Shown: in pieces, positions 17,115-26,300 of the stretch
Layout of the letters: every line of letters begins with the position of its first letter
Position numbering within the stretch: the stretch's first letter is position 1
Position numbers and translations under genes: made by a program
Source: Sphingobacterium sp. UBA2700
GTDB taxonomy: Bacteria; Bacteroidota; Bacteroidia; Sphingobacteriales; Sphingobacteriaceae
Length of the DNA stretch: 64,000 nt
Reading direction: 5' to 3'
Assembly (NCBI GenBank): GCA_002354335.1
Contig: DELI01000004.1
Span: forward strand, 151,551-215,550
The notes under the pieces: generated by a model
Databases searched by the model: none
What the model was told of the DNA's origin: nothing
The model's input: the letters and a program-made list of their open reading frames with translations, nothing else

Positions 17115-17297
17115 TTATTTTTTACCGTCGTTTTTCTTAGCAGTGATCTCGTTACGGATATCTTGTGCTAAAGTTTTGATGTCTTGTAAGCCTTTACGAA
17201 CGCGAGTTCCTGCAGCTGAATTTCCGTTGTTGAAGAATTTTTCTGCGTCAGCTTCGATTGAAGCTACTAGCTCTTTTAATTTAGTGTAGTTTTCCAT
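17115..17297 (-). CDS. histone H1-like DNA-binding protein
   Basis: A 60-aa Lys-rich protein, MENYTKLKELVASIEADAEK then SAAGTRVRKGLQDIKTLAQ, of the small Hc1-like family widely found in Bacteroidota. It should bind DNA and help compact the nucleoid. Its length and the GTRVRKGLQ core are normal. It has its own terminator (17062-17100), and no gene lies between it and the S46 peptidase stop at 17425. Regulation is not visible. Confidence 0.85.
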   Translation of the reverse strand: MENYTKLKELVASIEADAEKFFNNGNSAAGTRVRKGLQDIKTLAQDIRNEITAKKNDGKK

Positions 17298-17424
17298 TTT
17301 TTTAATTAATATAATTTTAGTTTTTCTTAATTAACTCTCTAAGATATCATAAATATACAAAAGGAATGCAAACAAAGCTAATTTCAGCGCTTTTTTTTGT
17401 GTTTAAAACCCTTTTGGATAGATA

Positions 17425-19563
17425 TTACTCTACAATTTTTAACTCGTCAATAATGTTTTGCGCACCGGCAAATTTATCGATTACGAACAGAACGTAGCGG
17501 ATGTCTACAGAGATGGTTCTTTGCAATTTCGGATCAAAGATCACATCTCCAGCCATCGCCTCGATGTTACCATCAAAAGCCAAGCCAATTAATTCGCCTT
17601 TTCCATTTAAAACTGGCGATCCTGAGTTACCACCCGTGATATCCTGGTCGCTTAAGAAGTTCACAGGAAGGTATCCTGCTTTATCCGCATAGCGTCCGTA
17701 ATCCTTCGCTTCGTACAATTCCATTAAGCGTTTTGGAAGATCAAACTCCTCATCGTTTGGTTTGTATTTCGCAATTGTACCCTGCAAAGTCGTGTAGTTA
17801 TTCACTTTCGCATCGTTACGTTTGTCTTTAGGTAATGCTCTGATTGTACCGTAAGTTAAACGTAATGTGGAGTTTGCGTCTGGATAGTATTTACCGTTAG
17901 GATCCATTTCCAATACCCCTGCGATGTATTTGCGTGAAGCTGCTTGGAAGTCGTTTACTAATTTTTCATGCGCTGGAGTCGACTCGCGGTACTTGTTCAT
18001 CAGTGCTGTTGAAATCGCTAATAATGGGTCGTTTTCTACAACCTTTGCATTCGGGTTGGCTAAATAAGCCTCAATTTTTTCTTTTGAAGCGAATACGCTG
18101 TTATCGAATGCTTTTTGGATGTCGGCTTGGAAATTACCTCCGTTTTTATCAGCCATCTGACGGATATATGTCGCAATCTGTCCGCCTTTCGCTGCATAAA
18201 GATTCAGCTCATCAGCCAATACATCAACTTCTAATGGCGTGTAAACACCTTCATAGTTATCATTGATATAAGCTTCTAAGCGAGGTTTCATCTCTTTGCG
18301 TTTTGCCTCGTTCTCATTTGCATATTGAATTAATGCGCCTCCTAGGCTATATGGCAATGCAGCAAACGTCGATGAACGTAACATCCCCGTCAAATAATTA
18401 TCATGTCTAGCCTTTTCATTGGTCGCTGCATAATATGCATTGATTGTTGAAATCACATCGCCATATTGCTCTTTATTTGCGGCCTTGTTTGCCCATTTGT
18501 TGAATTTTTTCTCTTGTTTTGCTTTAGCGTTTGCTGTTTTGTGCTTGGTCAAAGCATCGATCATCCCTTGTCTGTTTTTCCAATAGTTGGCAACACCTGA
18601 GTATTTCGAAGCATAATTGATGCGAACAGCAGGATCTTGGTCCATGTGTTTTTTCATGGCATCCATACCAGTTTTAGAAGCTTCAACCCATGCTGGGTAT
18701 GCGTATTTCACGTTTTGATCAATACCCGCAGCATTCATCCAACGATTTGTGCGGCCAGGGTATCCTAAGATCATGGAGAAATCACCTTCTTTAACTCCTT
18801 TGATACTGATTGGAAGGAAGTATTTTGGTTTCAACGGAACGTTGTTTTTTGAGTATTCCGCAGGGTTTCCGTCTTTGTCGCCATATACGCGGAAGATCGA
18901 GAAGTCCCCAGTATGACGAGGCCATTCCCAGTTATCTGTATCTCCACCGAATTTACCAATGCTGTTTGGAGGCGTACCTACTAAACGAACGTCTGTATAG
19001 TCTTGATAAACGAAGTAGTAATACTCATTACCATTGTAGAAAGGACGAACAGAAACAACGTATTTGCCATTCTCGCTGTTCTCCGCTTGAATCTTAGCAA
19101 TCTCTTGGTTGATTACTTTTTCACGTTCTTTTTCTGACATCTTAACGTTTACTAAACCTAAGATACGTTTAGAAACATCGTCCATACGAACAAAGAAACG
19201 AACAGAAAGCGACTTTGGCTTCAGCTCTTCAGCGTAGTTTTTCGCCCAGAATCCGTTGGTTAAGTAATCGTGCTCCGGAGTAGATAACTCAGCGATAGCA
19301 TCATAACCACAGTGGTGGTTGGTGAATACTAAGCCCGATCCTGAAACGATTTCTGCGGTACATCCGCCGTTGAATTGCACGATAGCATCTTTTAAGCTGG
19401 AGTTATTGATGCTGTAAATTTCTTCTGCAGTAAGTTGTAGACCTTTCTTCTGCATGTCGGCCTCGTTAAGTCGCTTCAGGTGCATTAAAAACCACATGCC
19501 CTCGTCAGCGAACGAGAAAGTACTGACGAACGCCAGTACGATTAGTAATCCTATTTTTTTCAT
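17425..19563 (-). CDS. S46 family dipeptidyl-peptidase (DPP7-like)
   Basis: A 712-aa periplasmic serine peptidase releasing N-terminal dipeptides. A signal peptide (MKKIGLLIVLAFVSTFSFA) starts at the ATG at 19563; the frame runs 17 codons further to an ATG at 19614 that would spoil it. The catalytic His is in NHHCGYDAI (about 82-90) and the nucleophile is S647 in GGNSGSPV. In P. gingivalis the specificity residue is 18 positions after the serine (Gly in DPP7, Arg in DPP11). Here S647+18 is Gly665 in AFDGN, so hydrophobic P1 specificity (DPP7 type) is predicted, not Asp/Glu. No obvious terminator follows. Confidence 0.93.
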   Translation of the reverse strand: MKKIGLLIVLAFVSTFSFADEGMWFLMHLKRLNEADMQKKGLQLTAEEIYSINNSSLKDAIVQFNGGCTAEIVSGSGLVFTNHHCGYDAIAELSTPEHDYLTNGFWAKNYAEELKPKSLSVRFFVRMDDVSKRILGLVNVKMSEKEREKVINQEIAKIQAENSENGKYVVSVRPFYNGNEYYYFVYQDYTDVRLVGTPPNSIGKFGGDTDNWEWPRHTGDFSIFRVYGDKDGNPAEYSKNNVPLKPKYFLPISIKGVKEGDFSMILGYPGRTNRWMNAAGIDQNVKYAYPAWVEASKTGMDAMKKHMDQDPAVRINYASKYSGVANYWKNRQGMIDALTKHKTANAKAKQEKKFNKWANKAANKEQYGDVISTINAYYAATNEKARHDNYLTGMLRSSTFAALPYSLGGALIQYANENEAKRKEMKPRLEAYINDNYEGVYTPLEVDVLADELNLYAAKGGQIATYIRQMADKNGGNFQADIQKAFDNSVFASKEKIEAYLANPNAKVVENDPLLAISTALMNKYRESTPAHEKLVNDFQAASRKYIAGVLEMDPNGKYYPDANSTLRLTYGTIRALPKDKRNDAKVNNYTTLQGTIAKYKPNDEEFDLPKRLMELYEAKDYGRYADKAGYLPVNFLSDQDITGGNSGSPVLNGKGELIGLAFDGNIEAMAGDVIFDPKLQRTISVDIRYVLFVIDKFAGAQNIIDELKIVE

Positions 19564-19661
19564 ATCAACCTTGTTTGTAATTGACAAATTTGCTGGAATT
19601 TGCTCGCAAATCAAAATGATTTGTCAGGAAATCCATACATAAGCATGTGCTAGCTTTTACC

Positions 19662-19669
19662 TATCTTTG
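19662..19669 (+). promoter_or_regulatory. -7 element of the DEAD-box helicase gene
   Basis: TATCTTTG (TAnnTTTG) ends 5 bases before the ATG at 19675, so the expected transcript would be leaderless or nearly so. No TTTG was found about 19 bases upstream. Confidence 0.45.
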
Positions 19670-19674
19670 CGGTA

Positions 19675-21021
19675 ATGGCATCATTCGAGGACTTTAAATT
19701 AAACAGACAGCTATTAAATGCGATAGCAGAAGCTGGCTATACCACAGCTACCGAAATACAGCAAAAAGCAATTACCCCTATCCTTGCCGGGCAAGATGTG
19801 ATGGGTATTGCACAAACAGGTACCGGGAAAACGGCTGCCTTTGTATTGCCGATGCTGATGAAGCTGAAGTATGCACAAGGTAATGATCCTAGAGCACTGA
19901 TTTTGAGCCCAACACGCGAGTTGGCTATGCAGATTGAAGAGCATATCCGCCTATTTTCGACCTACCTCGATCTACGCACAGTTTTGTTGTATGGAGGCTT
20001 AGGACCTAAGACGCAAAAGGAGCTTCTTGCAAAGGGATGCGATATTATTGTGGCTACCCCAGGTCGCTTTCTTGACCTCTACCTAGAGGGTGATATCAAT
20101 GTGAAATCGCTGAAGTTTCTGGTACTTGATGAGGCGGATAAAATGATGGATATGGGCTTCATCGGAAAGATACATCGTATCCTGGAAGTGGTGCCCCGCA
20201 AGCGTCAAAACCTGTTGTTCTCAGCGACCATGAGCGACTTGGTCAGAAAAATTGCCGGAGACTTTCTGGCCTTTCCGACGGTTATTGAAGTCAGCGAGCA
20301 GGCAACACCTGCGGCAACCGTTGCTCAGTCTTTGTACTTTGTGCCCAACCTTAAAACGAAATTAAATCTACTGCAACACTTCTTCAAAGACGATGAGGCA
20401 TTTAGCCGTGTCATTGTTTTTTGTAAGACCAAGGTAGTCGCAGACCGTATATTTTCATTCTTGGAGCGTAAGTACGCGCAGGATGAGGTTCGCGTGATCC
20501 ATGCCAATAAAGGGCAAAATACACGTATCAATTCCATCAATGCATTCAAAGAAGGGAATGTCCGTATTCTCGTGGCTACCGACGTGGCGGCTCGCGGATT
20601 GGACGTCTCGCAGGTTTCGCATGTAATCAACTTTGATGTGCCGATCGTTATTGAGGATTATGTACACCGTATCGGTCGTACTGGTCGCGCATTCAATACC
20701 GGCGATGCGATTACCTTCTGCAATCCCGCAGAAGAGCATAACATCAGAAAGATTGAAAAGCTAATCCGTCAGTCTATTCCTGTTTATGATATCCCAGAAG
20801 ATGTAGTGATTGAGAAAACACCATTTGATGAGAAACAGGCAATCGCCAGAGAAATTGATAATCAGAAGAAAAAGGATGATCCTGATTTCAAAGGAGCCTT
20901 CCACGAAAAGAAATACGCTATAAAAGCGGCAAATGCGCGTGCTTCGGGTGCTAGACCTGGTAATCGAGGCAAGGCAAAGCCAGGAAAGAAAAGCACGGGT
21001 AAACCAGGGAAGAGAAAATGA
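19675..21021 (+). CDS. DEAD-box ATP-dependent RNA helicase
   Basis: A 448-aa RhlE-like helicase that unwinds RNA duplexes, probably in ribosome assembly or mRNA decay. Motifs in order: Q-motif EIQQKAI, AQTGTGKT (Walker A), PTRELA, TPGR, DEAD, SAT, ARGLD and HRIGRTGR. The C-terminus is a Lys/Gly/Arg-rich tail (about 405-448) that should bind RNA. The stop overlaps the start of the next gene (ATGA). It heads a plus-strand cluster of four genes: helicase, small membrane protein, gldC and EVE protein. Confidence 0.94.
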   Translation: MASFEDFKLNRQLLNAIAEAGYTTATEIQQKAITPILAGQDVMGIAQTGTGKTAAFVLPMLMKLKYAQGNDPRALILSPTRELAMQIEEHIRLFSTYLDLRTVLLYGGLGPKTQKELLAKGCDIIVATPGRFLDLYLEGDINVKSLKFLVLDEADKMMDMGFIGKIHRILEVVPRKRQNLLFSATMSDLVRKIAGDFLAFPTVIEVSEQATPAATVAQSLYFVPNLKTKLNLLQHFFKDDEAFSRVIVFCKTKVVADRIFSFLERKYAQDEVRVIHANKGQNTRINSINAFKEGNVRILVATDVAARGLDVSQVSHVINFDVPIVIEDYVHRIGRTGRAFNTGDAITFCNPAEEHNIRKIEKLIRQSIPVYDIPEDVVIEKTPFDEKQAIAREIDNQKKKDDPDFKGAFHEKKYAIKAANARASGARPGNRGKAKPGKKSTGKPGKRK

Positions 21022-21260
21022 AACTAACGCCACTCAATATCGCGCTGGCTTGCGTGCTGGTATGGGCGATCTCCGAATTGGGAAATGAATGGGAGCCTTT
21101 ATTTTCATGGGTATGGCTTGTCGTACTATCGGTATTGTTGGTGTTTGTAGATATTTTATTCCGCGTTTGGGTTAGAGATATACAACGATTGTGGGTGATG
21201 CAGATAGGCTTCATGATCATCGTTGGCATAGTGACAGTTTTGATAAAAATACAGTTTTAG
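21018..21260 (+). CDS. small multi-span membrane protein
   Basis: An 80-aa very hydrophobic protein with about three membrane segments (roughly 8-22, 28-46 and 60-78) and a short RVWVRDIQ cytoplasmic patch. It starts with an ATGA overlap with the helicase stop and ends two bases before gldC. No family is recognised. Its position makes it part of the same transcript. Confidence 0.72.
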   Translation: MKLTPLNIALACVLVWAISELGNEWEPLFSWVWLVVLSVLLVFVDILFRVWVRDIQRLWVMQIGFMIIVGIVTVLIKIQF

Positions 21261-21262
21261 AT

Positions 21263-21613
21263 ATGAAAACAGCAGAAATAAAGCTTAATGTGACGTTGGA
21301 TGATGCAAACGTGCCTGAGAGTATCCAATGGACCTCTTCAGATGGCGAGAACTCGGAAGAGTTGCCGGCAAAGGCCATGTTCTTAGCATTGTGGGACGCA
21401 CAATATAAAAATACGCTACGTATTGATTTATGGACCAAAGACATGCCTTACGACGAGATGAAGCGTTTCTTTTATGAAACCTTACAGACTATGGCAGACT
21501 CATTTATCCGCTCTTCTGGAGGCGATCCAATGGCAGAAAAAGTAATTGCAGACCTACGCGATTACTGTGCGCATTATGCCGATAAAATGGAAATCTTAGA
21601 GCAACAAAACTAA
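21263..21613 (+). CDS. gldC: gliding motility protein GldC
   Basis: A 116-aa protein beginning MKTAEIKLNVTLDDANVPES, with AMFLALWDAQYKNTLRIDLW and TKDMPYDEMKRFFYETL, the family core. GldC is a cytoplasmic protein required for gliding in Flavobacterium and conserved in many non-gliding Bacteroidota. A longer frame opens at 21191 inside the preceding gene, but the ATG at 21263 is the true start: it lies two bases after the preceding stop and gives the normal length. The EVE gene follows 14 bases later. Confidence 0.92.
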   Translation: MKTAEIKLNVTLDDANVPESIQWTSSDGENSEELPAKAMFLALWDAQYKNTLRIDLWTKDMPYDEMKRFFYETLQTMADSFIRSSGGDPMAEKVIADLRDYCAHYADKMEILEQQN

Positions 21614-21627
21614 ATCTTATAAGCTTC

Positions 21628-22032
21628 ATGAACTATTTTTTAGTAAAATCTGAACCCTTCAAATACAGCTGGGAACAATTTAATAAAGATGGGGAAACCT
21701 TCTGGGATGGCGTGCGCAACTATCAGGCTAGAAATAACCTGAAAGCGATGAAAAAAGGCGACTTAGTTCTTTTTTACCATAGCAATGAAGGCAAAGAGGT
21801 GGTGGGAATCGCCAAAGTAGTTAAAGAATTCTACCAAGATCCTACAACAGATGATGAACGTTGGGTAGTCGTAGACCTAGCACCCGTAGAAACTTTTAAG
21901 AATCCAGTAACCCTCGAAACCGTAAAAGCAGATCCATTACTGCAGGATATTGCCTTAGTAAAACAAGGCCGCTTATCTGTTATGCCCCTAAAAGCTGAAG
22001 AGTTCGACCGCTTGGTCGAGCTGGGACAGTAG
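21628..22032 (+). CDS. EVE domain protein
   Basis: A 134-aa single-domain protein, MNYFLVKSEPFKYSWEQF with WDGVRNYQARNNLKAMKKGD and LVLFYHSN, the typical start of EVE (PUA-like) folds. EVE domains read modified bases in nucleic acids (for example 5-methylcytosine derivatives) or RNA; the target here is unknown. It is the last gene of the helicase cluster, and a large repeat array follows directly. Free-standing EVE proteins of this size are common in bacteria. Confidence 0.9.
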   Translation: MNYFLVKSEPFKYSWEQFNKDGETFWDGVRNYQARNNLKAMKKGDLVLFYHSNEGKEVVGIAKVVKEFYQDPTTDDERWVVVDLAPVETFKNPVTLETVKADPLLQDIALVKQGRLSVMPLKAEEFDRLVELGQ

Positions 22033-22626
22033 ATATTAGGCATTAGATTTTAGACAGTAGATTTTAGATATTAGAGCATTGTCTAAACCAAGAAAGGAAG
22101 GATTTTAGGATATTCAGGATCCTGCCAATCCTTAAATCCTTCCTTTTCTGGTTCAAGACAATTCAATCATCCTGACCATCCTTACATCCTTCCTTTCTTG
22201 GTTCAAGACAATTCAATCATCCTGACAATCCTTACATCCTTACTTTCTTGGTTCAAGACAATCCAATCATCCTGTCAATCCTTAAATCCTTCCTTTTCTG
22301 GTTCAAGACAATCCAATCATCCTGACCATCCCTACATCCTTCCTTTCTTGGTTCAAGACAATCCAATCATCCTGCCAATCCTTAAATCCTTCCTTTCCTG
22401 GTTCAAGACAATCCAATCATCCTGTCAATCCTTAAATCCTTCCTTTCCTGGTTCAAGCCATACGTCTAAAATCTCACATCTAATATCTTAAATCTAATCC
22501 CTAATCACTAATCCCCAATATCTGTTTACACATTCAAAATCCTTTCTCGCTCATTGAAAACATTTTATTCTCGTGATTGATTTATCTTTAGGATTAGGTA
22601 TTTTTAAATGAACTAACTAACCGATT
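22033..22626. other. intergenic region holding a 50-nt repeat array and its flanks
   Basis: A 594-base gap without a gene. It contains a TAGATTTTAGACAGTAG-like flank (about 22034-22078), an inverted unit (about 22087-22150), the direct array (22151-22450), a flank of opposite sense (TCTAAAATCTCACATC..., about 22464-22510), and then AT-rich DNA before the LytTR regulator. No reliable promoter was seen in front of 22627 (TATCTTTA at about 22583 is a one-mismatch -7 match). Confidence 0.65.
22151..22450. repeat. direct tandem repeat, 50-nt period, six full copies
   Basis: The marker GTTCAAGACA begins at 22151, 22201, 22251, 22301, 22351 and 22401, with a variant GTTCAAGCCA at 22451, an exact period of 50. 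Copies differ by only a few substitutions, and the first is preceded by a unit in inverted orientation sharing AAGGAAGGATTT/AAATCCTTCCTT. There are no unique spacers, so it is not CRISPR, and the period is not a multiple of three, so it is not coding. Confidence 0.9.
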
Positions 22627-23358
22627 ATGATAAGGGCCGCCATATTGGACGATGAAGTAAAGGGCAGCAGCCTTTTACAACACAAGCTTCAGGCGTTTTC
22701 TGATGTTTTGGAGGTGGTTTGCATCTTTAATGATCCTAAGCTGGCCTTACTTCAAATACAAGAGTTGAATGCCGACGTCTTATTCCTGGATGTGGAGATG
22801 CCAATGATGAATGGCTTTCAGTTCCTGGAGGCAGTAGGACAGTTTGATTTTGAAGTTATTTTCGTAACGGCATACAATATTTATACCCTGGATGCGCTTC
22901 GCGCCAATGCCTTAGACTATCTGCTGAAACCTGTTGACCCCGAGGAGCTGACGAAAGCAATCCAAAAATTGCGAAAGCGGATTCAAGGGAAGGAAGCCAT
23001 GCGGAAAATGGATATACAGGAAGTAAGAAGCGGCTACTCCCGTATTGCTTTGCCGACCGCCGAGGGTATACATCTTATTAAACGAGAAGATATCCTGAGG
23101 ATCGAGGCCATGAGCAACTATTCGGTATTTTACCTGACTAACCAACCTAAGATCATTGTCTCAAAGACCCTGAAGGAATACGAAAACCTATTAGAAGAAC
23201 GGAATTTCCTACGGATCAATCGCAGTGTTATTGTCAATCTGGATTACGTCGTTAAATATAAAAAAGGCGATGGTGGACAGGTGGAGACGATAGACGGTGC
23301 TGAACTGGAGGTGTCACCGACTAAAAAGCAAGTATTAATGGAGCGTTTATTTTCATAA
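22627..23358 (+). CDS. LytTR family response regulator
   Basis: A 243-aa response regulator with a receiver domain (1-120; acidic DD at 8-9, phospho-acceptor D55 in FLDVEMP, and the conserved T and K later) and a C-terminal LytTR DNA-binding domain (about 140-240, with NRSVIVNLDYV). It precedes the sensor kinase at 23367 by 8 bases, so the pair is one two-component unit. Targets are unknown. LytTR regulators usually bind imperfect direct repeats. Confidence 0.93.
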   Translation: MIRAAILDDEVKGSSLLQHKLQAFSDVLEVVCIFNDPKLALLQIQELNADVLFLDVEMPMMNGFQFLEAVGQFDFEVIFVTAYNIYTLDALRANALDYLLKPVDPEELTKAIQKLRKRIQGKEAMRKMDIQEVRSGYSRIALPTAEGIHLIKREDILRIEAMSNYSVFYLTNQPKIIVSKTLKEYENLLEERNFLRINRSVIVNLDYVVKYKKGDGGQVETIDGAELEVSPTKKQVLMERLFS

Positions 23359-23366
23359 TAACCTGT

Positions 23367-26300
23367 ATGCGCGCAGTAAGACTTATTTTCGGAATAATTT
23401 GTTTTGCTGTGCTAACGGCTGGCGACAGCATTGCTCAACAGCGTATCTATAATTATATCCAATTTACAGAGAAGGAGGGGCTGCCTAGCGATGTCATTAA
23501 TGGTCTGGCGCTGGATAGTGCTGGTTTACTTTGGCTGACCAGTAAGCAGGGCTTGTCATACTTCGATGGGGCTCGCTTCACCCATGTTCCTTTCCAACAG
23601 GGCACCAGTACCTATTCCAATTACTTGGGGAAAATAGCCATCGATCATAAGAATAGGATATGGATTACAACCAATGATAGAGGCCTGCTGTGCTACGACC
23701 GCTCGAAGCCAGTAAACAATTCCCTAAAACAATATCACGCCCTTGTGGGACCCGATAGCCTGATTAAAACAAATCTTTATGAGGTCATCCGATCATCGTC
23801 AGGCCTAATTTACTTTGCTGGTCAGGAAACCGACTTACAGGTCTTGAACCCAGAGACGGGCAAGGTCACTCAAATCAAGATTCCCGGGATCAACAGCAAG
23901 GAACCACTAAGTATTTATAATATTCAGGAAGATCGGCAGGGAAACCTTTGGATAGGGACTCGATATCATGGATTTATCCGTTATAATCCCAAAACGAAAA
24001 GTGCGAAGCAGATTGACTTCAAAAATATTGGAGAGAATGGAGCAACAGGTATTTCATTTGTCAACAATAAGGTCTTTTTGGGTTATTATGATTACGATTT
24101 GGTTTCTTATGATTCACAGTCGGGGGCGGTTGAGCATTCGATTTTAGGATTGGGGAAAAACAAAGATTATTACGATAATTTTATTTCTTCCATAGCTTAT
24201 TGGCCAGAAGAAAATAGCTTGCTGATCGGACATAATATCAAAGGACTGTGGAGTATGAATTTAGATTCGAACAAAGCAGAGCTGATCGCATGGGATAATT
24301 TGATGCCCATCCTTCCTCAGCCCTCACGTATACAAGCTCTGCTACCATCGAAAGATGGTTATTGGGTAGCTTCAGGCTCTGGTTTGTTCTATTATGCCAA
24401 GCCTTGGAACCGGGTAAATACCTTAATTCCGCTAAAAGCGAATGAAGAACCAATCCTGAAACTCATGCAATGGGATAATGAAGTATGGTATAGAACGGAG
24501 CATTCTTTTGGACAGCTCAATGCGGAGTATCACAGGATTTCGAAATACCCAATCCAAAATATACGCGTCAGCATGATGACCGTTCATGCCGATAATCTAT
24601 ATTTCTCTACTTTCGAAGATGGGGTTTATGTGTTTAATCGAGCAACGCGAAAACTGCAAGCCCTCCCGATTCAAGGCGAGCAGAAGAACTTCCGTATTGC
24701 CGACTGTAATAATATCATTCCCGATACGATCAACGGCGAGGCTGTACTCTGGATTGGCTCGTGGAATTCCGGCCTTTATAAGTATTCCCTAAAGAACAGG
24801 CAGATCGAACTATTCGACAGAAATGATGGATTGCCAGACCGTAAAGTAACGACGATCGGCAAAGATGCGAAAGGGCGTATTTGGCTGGGAATGGACGGTT
24901 TTGGTATACTGCGTTTGCTAAATAAGCAAAGGCCAAGCTTTCAATCTTATGTACAGGGAGATCATGCAGGAGGCTTAAAGTCCAATACAATATTTGCATT
25001 TTACACAGCTCAGAATGGCGATTTCTGGTTTACCAGCGCCAGCTCTGGCATAGGTCGTATTATGGAGAAGGATGGTGAGAAGTTTGAATTTGCGCAGTTC
25101 TACGACCGCAATCCTTTCCCTTGGCTATTTGCTGTAGAGATAAAGGAAGATGGCAAGGGATTTATGTGGGTTAAAGCGCTAGACGGCGTTATGCTGTTCG
25201 ATCAGCAAAAACAGGTATTCCGGCATTTGCTGGAAGGGAAGGGCATATATCCGACAAAGAACTATCAAACAACGGGCTATTTCTTGGATGCTGAGAAGCT
25301 AATCTGGACGACCAATAAAGGGCTTATACTCGGTAATTTGGGCGAAGTACATCAAAACAGCCCTATCAAGGCGAGCCCCATCATCAGTAAGTTCAGTGTG
25401 CATAATATCGATCAAAGCTTCCGATTAAACAAGAAGGAGCTGCTGCTCAGTGCAAAAGAGAGCAGTTTCTCCTTTGCATTTTCATCCGATCGCCAAGTAT
25501 TAGGCTATCCGCTACAATACGCATATCAACTCGTTGGATTCGATCAAGATTGGGTGATAGCAGGATCGGATCTGCAAGCTTTTTACAGCAATCTGCCAGG
25601 TGGTCAATACACATTCCGCCTCAAAGTTGCAGACGATTTGGGGAATTGGTCTCCACACATAGCAGAGATACCCATAACATTAAAATCTTATTGGTATGCC
25701 ACTTGGTGGTTTAAAACGCTTGTCGCATTGGCGCTGTTAGCTGCCATTACTTTCTTTTTCCTTTACAGGATCCGACAGCAGAAAATAGTAAACAAAATAC
25801 AGCTCTCCTATAATGAGAAATTGGAGGCGGAATTGGCATTAAAAATCAAGACCATACAGGAGCAAGCGGCAGACATTGAACGCGAGAAGCAGGAGAAGGT
25901 TGCCAAAGATTTTAAACAAAAACTCTATGAGAGCGAGTTGAAAGCCATACGCTCGCAGATGAATCCACACTTTATCTTTAATGTGCTGAATTCCATTGAG
26001 GCCTATGTCGTAGAGAATGATAGTGAGAATGCATCCAAGCTGATACAGAAATTTTCTAGGCTCAGTCGAATTGTTTTAGAGAATTCCCAGTTCTCCATCG
26101 TCAGTATCCAATCCGAATTGCAGCTTGTCAAGTTGTACCTGGAGTTGGAAAGATCGCGCTTTGATAATGCATTCGACTTTCGGATTGATGTCGATCAACA
26201 GATCAACGTGGAGGAAACGAAGGTGCCTTCCTTATTAATTCAGCCACTTGTGGAGAATGCCGTGCATCATGGTGTCCGGCATCTGGAAAATCGAAAAGGG

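Noticed and set aside
21191..21262. extended N-terminus of GldC
   Set aside because: The added residues overlap the preceding gene and are unlike the family; the ATG at 21263 gives the standard start.
22151..22450. CRISPR array
   Set aside because: Units are identical along their whole 50-nt length with no variable spacers, and no cas genes are near.
22198..22491. 97-codon ORF within the tandem repeat
   Set aside because: The period of 50 nt shifts the frame in each copy; the ORF exists only because three units lack stops. Composition is that of the repeat.
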